In this document: piece after piece, positions 6,901-10,724 of the stretch
Position numbering within the stretch: position 1 is the stretch's first letter
How the letters are laid out: each line of letters starts with the position of its first letter
DNA from: Limnohabitans sp.
GTDB lineage: Bacteria > Pseudomonadota > Gammaproteobacteria > Burkholderiales > Burkholderiaceae_C
Direction of reading: 5' to 3'
Assembly (NCBI GenBank): GCA_018883305.1
Contig: VEQI01000082.1
Location: 1 to 10,724 of the forward strand
Length of the DNA stretch: 10,724 nucleotides
Translations under genes and position numbers: made by a program
The notes under the pieces: model-generated
Told to the model about the DNA's origin: nothing
Databases searched by the model: none
What the model saw: only the letters and a program-made list of their open reading frames with translations

Positions 6901-6923
6901 CGAATATGGCATTCATGTGACAA
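6901..6923 (-). promoter_or_regulatory. Candidate Pho-type promoter of phoX
   Basis: On the minus strand TTGTCAC (6923-6917) is followed after exactly 10 nt by TATTCG (6906-6901), the half-site to -10 geometry of E. coli phoA. Two further minus-strand half-sites, CTGTCAG (6937-6931) and CTGTCAA (6950-6944), lie upstream, but 14 and 13 bp apart instead of the 11 bp expected for PhoB direct repeats. The -10 is only a partial match. Transcription would start near 6893, giving a ~45-nt leader to the ATG at 6848. Confidence 0.4.
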
Positions 6924-6945
6924 AACAGGGCTGACAGCCCTGTTT
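6923..6945. repeat. Perfect 23-bp inverted repeat between phoX and ppk
   Basis: Two 10-bp arms, AAACAGGGCT (6923-6932) and AGCCCTGTTT (6936-6945), flank the trinucleotide GAC. It lies upstream of both predicted transcription starts, so it should act as double-stranded DNA (an operator) and not as an RNA hairpin. It overlaps the TTGTCAC half-site proposed for phoX by one base. There is no T-run of terminator quality. Confidence 0.6.
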
Positions 6946-6961
6946 GACAGCGGAAGCGTTT

Positions 6962-6990
6962 TTGTCATCTTGATGTCATAAAAATACGAT
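6962..6990 (+). promoter_or_regulatory. Candidate ppk promoter overlapping a Pho-box-like direct repeat
   Basis: TTGTCAT (6962-6968), CTTG, ATGTCAT (6973-6979) is a direct repeat with the 11-bp period and 4-nt spacer of a Pho box (consensus CTGTCAT, N4, CTGTCAT). The same bases form a good sigma-70 promoter: TTGTCA (-35, 5 of 6), 17-nt spacer, TACGAT (-10, 6985-6990, 4 of 6), predicting a start near 6997. The box lies about 5 bp nearer to the -10 than at classical PhoB-activated promoters, so activation, repression or competition are all possible. Confidence 0.55.
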
Positions 6991-7005
6991 GGTGCTGCGG
7001 GGAGA

Positions 7006-7044
7006 ATGCGTCCCTTTTTGGGCACCGTGCCCCTTGACCCTTGA
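7006..7044 (+). promoter_or_regulatory. ppk translation-initiation region with mini-ORF and hairpin
   Basis: A 12-codon ORF, MRPFLGTVPLDP, runs from ATG 7006 to TGA 7042-7044, and its stop overlaps the ppk TTG start as TTGA. Inside it the hairpin GGGCA, CCG, TGCCC (7020-7032) sits 8 nt before TTG, where a Shine-Dalgarno would be expected; none is visible. GGAG at 7001-7004 lies only 1 nt before the mini-ORF ATG, too close to be ideal. The arrangement suggests translational coupling or an inefficient start for ppk. The peptide itself is unrecognised and may not be made. Confidence 0.35.
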
Positions 7045-9098
7045 AATACCCCCTGATCGATCGCGACCACAGTACGCTGGCATTCAATGAGCGCGTGTTG
7101 TCCTGGGCTCGGCGCGCGGATGTGCCGGTGTTGGAGCGCCTGCGCTACCTGTGCATCGTGTCGTCCAATCTGGACGAATTTTTTGAAGTGCGCATGGCCT
7201 TGCACTTACGAGCCATGCAAGACCGCCACCGTCACGCGGGTTTTACCCGTCAAACCTATCAGGCCATCTCCAAGCAGGCCCATGAGTTGGTCCATAGTCA
7301 GTATGAGGTCTACAACAACCAATTGATCCCGGCCCTGGCCAAGGCGGGCATCCGTATCGTCTCGCATGCCGATCGCAATGTGGAACAACACCGCTGGGTC
7401 AAGCGCTACTTCGACCAGGAGGTCAAACCTTTGTTGATACCAGTGGGGCTGGATCCGGCGCATCCGTTTCCACAAGTGGCGAACAAGTCCTTGAACTTCA
7501 TTGTCAGGCTCAGTGGTCCGGATGCTTTCGGTCGAGATAACGAGATTGCGATTGTCAAGGTCCCTCGGGTGTTGCCCCGACTGATTCGCATGCCAGAGCG
7601 GGTGGCTGGCACGCAGACCCTGGTGGTGTCTTTGTCCAGCATGATCCGGGCGCACCTGAAAGACTTGTTCCCCGGCCGCAAAGTGGGCGAGTTCTCCCAG
7701 TTTCGTCTGACCCGTGACTCCGATCTTCTGGTGGATGAAGAGGAGGCGGTCAACTTGCGCAAGGCCTTGCGTCAAGGCTTGGCGCAGCGGCATTACGGAC
7801 GAGCGGTACGCCTGGAGGTATCGTCTGGTTGCGACGAGTTTTTATCCTCGTTCTTGCTCAATCAGTTCGAACTCCCTGAACAAGCGTTGTACCGTGTGCA
7901 TGGCCCCGTCAATCTGGTGCGCTTGAACCAGTTGATCGATCTGGTGGATCAACCGGCATTGCTGTTCCCGGCATACCGTGCGTCTTACCCCACACAATTG
8001 GCCAAGGGGCAGTCCATTTTTGAACGCCTGCAACAAGGCGATGTGTTGTTGCATCATCCATTCGAAAGCTTTGATGGTGTGCTCGATTTTTTGCGCGAAG
8101 CCGTGCAAGACCCGGACGTGCTGGCCATCAAGCAGACCATTTACCGCACGGGTGCCAACTCGGAATTGATGGATCTGTTGCGTGAAGGGGTGCGTCGTGG
8201 CAAGGAAGTCACGGCCGTGGTGGAGTTGAAAGCGCGTTTCGATGAAGAGGCCAACATTGGTTCGGCCGAGCAGCTCGAATCCATTGGGGCACAGGTGGTG
8301 TATGGCGTGGTGGGCTTGAAAACGCATGCCAAGATGTTGCTGGTGACCCGCCGTGAGGGGCGTCGTTTGCGGCGTTATGCACATCTGTCCACCGGCAATT
8401 ACAACAGTCGAACAGCCCGTACCTACACGGACATCGGCCACATGACCTGCGACGCGGAGATCACGCGGGACATCGATCAATTGTTCACGCATGTGGCCAG
8501 TCAGAACCGATTGCCAGCGCTGCGCCGATTGTGGGTGGCACCTTTCAAGTTGCATGACCGACTGGTCGATGCGATTGAACGCGTGGGACTGGCGGCGCAA
8601 GCCGGCCAACCCGCACGCATCGTGGCCAAGATGAACTCGCTCACGGATGAGCGGCTGGTGCAGGCACTCATCGAAGCCAATCAACGCGGCGCAGAGATCG
8701 ACCTGATCGTGCGTGGGGCATGCATTCTGCCGGCCCAGGTGCCAGGCTTGACAGAAAGAATCCGTGTGCGCTCCATCATCGGGCGCATGCTGGAGCACAC
8801 GCGGGTGTTTTATTTTCAAGTGGGGCCGGTGACTTCGTTGTACCTGTCCAGTGCCGACTGGATGAACCGCAACATGGTGCGTCGTATCGAGATTGCCTGG
8901 CCCGTCAAGGATGCGGCCTTGCGTGACCGCATCATGGCGGAATGTTTGGGCAACTACCTGGCAGATACGCAGGACGCCTGGGTCTTGCAACCCGATGGCC
9001 GTTATAAATCCCTGATGGCGACACCGGCTACCAAGGCAGGTCACCGCCGAAAGGTGAGTGCCCAGGCCAACCTGATGAAGCAATACGCGGCCACTTGA
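7041..9098 (+). CDS. ppk: Polyphosphate kinase 1
   Basis: PPK1 reversibly polymerises the gamma-phosphate of ATP into polyphosphate at the inner face of the membrane. The 685-residue protein is of usual PPK1 length. Seen: N-terminal LIDRDHSTLAFNERVLSWA and YLCIVSSNLDEFFEVR (36-51), LDPAHPFPQVANKSLNF (137-153), HHPFESFDGVLDFLREA (338-354), AIKQTIYRTGANSELMDLL (362-380), VVELKARFDEEANI (393-406), then the two histidines of the phospholipase-D-like core: H429 in GLKTHAKM, corresponding to the phosphorylated His of E. coli PPK, and H448 in AHLSTGNYN. An in-frame stop at 7035-7037 forbids a longer protein, and no ATG or GTG precedes the conserved N-terminal block, so TTG at 7041 is the only reasonable start. 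It diverges from phoX and converges with ppx (12-bp gap), so it is not co-transcribed with ppx as in E. coli. Confidence 0.96.
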   Translation: MKYPLIDRDHSTLAFNERVLSWARRADVPVLERLRYLCIVSSNLDEFFEVRMALHLRAMQDRHRHAGFTRQTYQAISKQAHELVHSQYEVYNNQLIPALAKAGIRIVSHADRNVEQHRWVKRYFDQEVKPLLIPVGLDPAHPFPQVANKSLNFIVRLSGPDAFGRDNEIAIVKVPRVLPRLIRMPERVAGTQTLVVSLSSMIRAHLKDLFPGRKVGEFSQFRLTRDSDLLVDEEEAVNLRKALRQGLAQRHYGRAVRLEVSSGCDEFLSSFLLNQFELPEQALYRVHGPVNLVRLNQLIDLVDQPALLFPAYRASYPTQLAKGQSIFERLQQGDVLLHHPFESFDGVLDFLREAVQDPDVLAIKQTIYRTGANSELMDLLREGVRRGKEVTAVVELKARFDEEANIGSAEQLESIGAQVVYGVVGLKTHAKMLLVTRREGRRLRRYAHLSTGNYNSRTARTYTDIGHMTCDAEITRDIDQLFTHVASQNRLPALRRLWVAPFKLHDRLVDAIERVGLAAQAGQPARIVAKMNSLTDERLVQALIEANQRGAEIDLIVRGACILPAQVPGLTERIRVRSIIGRMLEHTRVFYFQVGPVTSLYLSSADWMNRNMVRRIEIAWPVKDAALRDRIMAECLGNYLADTQDAWVLQPDGRYKSLMATPATKAGHRRKVSAQANLMKQYAAT

Positions 9099-9110
9099 GC
9101 CGTCTCGCCC

Positions 9111-10610
9111 TCAGTCGAGTTCCACCGCCAGGTGCCAGGTGGTCTTTTGCCAGGCCTGGACTTCCTCATTCAGCAAGTGCGCCGATTGGGGGTATTTTTC
9201 TGCCCATGCGGCGGGGACGGACAAGGTGAACTGGCGCGACGGGGTGCCAGAGCAATGCAGGTTCAGCGCCTGATCGTCGGGATCGCGACGTGCGTGGCAC
9301 AAGATGACGGCCAGACGCAGGCACATCAGCTGCGTGGCGAATGCGTCGTCATCGAAGTCCACTTCCAGTTTTCGCAGCTTGCCACGATGTCCCAGTACCA
9401 GCAGACTGAGACGATGCAGCTCTGACACGGCAAAGCCGCTGGCGTCCGAGTTGTCCAGGATGTAGGCCCCATGCTTGTGATAATCGCTGTGTGAAATCAT
9501 GGCGCCCATCTCATGCAGTTGGGCCGCCCATTCCAGCTTGCGTCCGATGCGATGGGCTTCGTGCTCGGGCATGTCGGCAGAGGTCTGCGACAGCAAACGC
9601 ATGGCCACACGACGTACCCGCTCGGCTTGAGCCAGATCCACACCAAAATTCTTTTGCAAGCGTTTGACGGTGGTGGCGCGGACATCTTCCTGTTCGCCTT
9701 CGCGCTCCAGCATGTCATAGAGCACGCCATGGCGTAATGCACCATCGGCCACGTGCAAGACTTCTATGTCCAGCAAATCAAACAAGGCCATCAACACACT
9801 CACACCACCACCGATCACGGCGCGTCGGTCTTCTTTAAGTCCTTCCATGCGCAGCTTGTCGGCGTTTTGGGCGCGCAGCATGCAGCGTTTCAACCAGGCC
9901 AGGCCCTCGCGGTTAATGATGCCTTTGCTCCAGCCGGCCAACGACAGAATGTCGCCCACGGCCCCCACCGTGCCGGAAGAACCATAAGCCACATCCCAGG
10001 CATGTCGGGGATACAGACTCAAGGCTTCATCCAGAATCGCCTTGGCAGCAATTTCAGCGCGCTCAAAGGCCCCGGCAGTGAGCTGTCCGTTGCGGAAATA
10101 CTTCATGCTCCAGGCCACACTGCCGACTCGATAGGACTCGGTCACGCTGGCTTCCAACCGTCGCCCCAGAATGATCTCTGTTGAACGTCCCCCGATGTCG
10201 ATCACCAAGCGTCGATCCTCCGACTGGGGCAACAGATGCGCCACGCCCTGGTAGATCAATCGCGCCTCTTCGCGACCAGAGATGACCTCGATGGGAAAAC
10301 CCAGAATTTGCTGCGCCCGGGTGAGAAAGACATCACGGTTGCGGGCTTCGCGCAGGGTTTGTGTGGCCACGGCCCAGACCTGCTGCTTTTTGAAGCCAGA
10401 CAAGCGCTCGGCAAAGCGCGCCAGACACTCCCAGCCGCGTTGCATGGCCTCGTCACTGAGCAAGCGTTCGCTGTCCAGGCCATTGCCCTGGCGGACAGTT
10501 TCTTTGAGATATTCCACCCGGTGGATCTGGCCATGGGTGAGTCGGCCGATCTCTAGCCGGAAACTGTTGGACCCCAAATCGATGGCGGCCAGGAGGGTGT
10601 CATTTTTCAT
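9111..10610 (-). CDS. ppx: Exopolyphosphatase (Ppx/GppA family)
   Basis: Ppx removes terminal phosphates from polyphosphate; the related GppA also hydrolyses pppGpp. From ATG 10610 the protein has 499 residues, close to E. coli Ppx. Seen: LLAAIDLGSNSFRLEIGRL (6-24, first ASKHA phosphate loop), WAVATQTLREARN (79-91), VISGREEARLIYQGV (109-123, with the catalytic glutamate region), LVIDIGGRSTEIILGR (135-150, second phosphate loop), AYGSSGTVGAVGD (208-220), and a C-terminal HD-like helical domain including LHEMG and a YHKHGAYIL block. The second phosphate loop reads DIGGRS where E. coli has DIGGGS. The frame stays open to the right edge, but the extra 38 residues lack family character and cross the palindromic upstream region. 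No strong Shine-Dalgarno is seen. Convergent with ppk. Ppx is preferred over GppA because of length and the neighbouring ppk. Confidence 0.94.
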   Translation of the reverse strand: MKNDTLLAAIDLGSNSFRLEIGRLTHGQIHRVEYLKETVRQGNGLDSERLLSDEAMQRGWECLARFAERLSGFKKQQVWAVATQTLREARNRDVFLTRAQQILGFPIEVISGREEARLIYQGVAHLLPQSEDRRLVIDIGGRSTEIILGRRLEASVTESYRVGSVAWSMKYFRNGQLTAGAFERAEIAAKAILDEALSLYPRHAWDVAYGSSGTVGAVGDILSLAGWSKGIINREGLAWLKRCMLRAQNADKLRMEGLKEDRRAVIGGGVSVLMALFDLLDIEVLHVADGALRHGVLYDMLEREGEQEDVRATTVKRLQKNFGVDLAQAERVRRVAMRLLSQTSADMPEHEAHRIGRKLEWAAQLHEMGAMISHSDYHKHGAYILDNSDASGFAVSELHRLSLLVLGHRGKLRKLEVDFDDDAFATQLMCLRLAVILCHARRDPDDQALNLHCSGTPSRQFTLSVPAAWAEKYPQSAHLLNEEVQAWQKTTWHLAVELD

Positions 10611-10724
10611 CTGGTGGGAAAACCGGGGGGCGAGATGGGCGCTTTGTGCGCCCTGAGGTTGTGCTGGATATGACGCCATGATGTCATTCGAATGACAACG
10701 GATGTCATGAAGTCGGTGTGTCAA
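10611..10724 (-). promoter_or_regulatory. Upstream region of ppx with TGTCAT palindrome
   Basis: The 114 bp to the window edge contain a perfect 16-bp palindrome TGTCATTCGAATGACA (10682-10697). On the minus strand the heptamers TTGTCAT (10698-10692), ATGACAT (10687-10681) and GCGTCAT (10676-10670) repeat at 11-bp steps, and another ATGTCAT lies at 10702-10708 on the plus strand. This resembles Pho half-sites in register but with one unit inverted. No convincing -10 follows at the usual spacing, so the promoter itself is not assigned and may lie partly outside the window. Confidence 0.4.

Noticed and set aside
6923..6945. Intrinsic terminator or riboswitch in the phoX-ppk gap
   Set aside because: Upstream of both predicted starts, only three T residues follow, and no recognisable riboswitch core is present.
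6849..7205. N-terminal extension of PhoX to 7205
   Set aside because: It would place ~119 residues before the Tat signal, cross the promoter motifs and overlap ppk. Tat signals must be N-terminal.
7842..9083. 413-codon open frame on the minus strand opposite ppk
   Set aside because: It is a shadow of the ppk codon pattern: no recognisable domain, a His/Gln-rich composition, and complete overlap with a gene carrying all PPK1 motifs.
10611..10724. Ppx N-terminal extension to the right window edge
   Set aside because: The extra residues are unlike the Ppx N-terminus, and LLAAIDLGSNSFR directly follows the ATG at 10610 as expected for the family.
1..10724. Mobile elements, tRNA/rRNA genes, CRISPR arrays, phage genes
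   Set aside because: Looked for long terminal or direct repeats, transposase or integrase motifs, cloverleaf sequences and regularly spaced repeats; none seen. All six main genes are ordinary housekeeping or stress genes.

Overview
The window looks like chromosome from a Burkholderiales-type betaproteobacterium (Comamonadaceae-like). This rests on the moderately high GC content, the tight gene packing, and the closeness of the PPK, PPX, PhoX and LplT proteins to what I remember of that group. I could run no database search, so the placement is an inference. I see no rRNA, tRNA, insertion sequence, phage gene or CRISPR array. About 95% of the bases are coding.

Layout, left to right. (1) 2-250 (+): 3' end of a UDP-glucose 6-dehydrogenase gene (ugd). 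(2) 214-1452 (-): lysophospholipid transporter lplT, overlapping the end of ugd tail to tail. (3) 1472-2776 (-): a CorA-superfamily metal transporter with an MgtE_N-like N-terminus and GMS in place of the pore motif GMN. It lies 19 bp upstream of lplT and probably shares its transcript. Its ~130-nt leader holds short candidate leader ORFs and a GC-rich hairpin. (4) 2987-3844 and 3841-4896 (+): a calcineurin-like phosphoesterase (PlcP/LpxH-like) and a GT4 glycosyltransferase, overlapping by ATGA. (5) 4941-6848 (-): alkaline phosphatase PhoX with a Tat signal. (6) 6849-7040: divergent regulatory region with a Pho-box-like direct repeat, a 23-bp inverted repeat and further TGTCA motifs. (7) 7041-9098 (+): polyphosphate kinase ppk, from a TTG start. 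(8) 9111-10610 (-): exopolyphosphatase ppx, convergent with ppk. (9) 10611-10724: upstream region of ppx with a perfect 16-bp palindrome.

How the genes may work together: phoX (extracytoplasmic phosphate scavenging), ppk and ppx (polyphosphate storage and release) and the phosphoesterase/glycosyltransferase pair are all phosphate-economy genes. The pair matches the plcP-agt module, which swaps phospholipids for glycolipids under phosphate starvation. The neighbouring lplT (lysophospholipid import), ugd (UDP-glucuronate, a possible sugar donor) and a metal transporter fit lipid and polyphosphate/Mg2+ physiology. The main hypothesis is that this is a phosphate-stress and membrane-remodelling neighbourhood, possibly under PhoB. 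The gene families are well supported. The co-regulation and the lipid products are inference.
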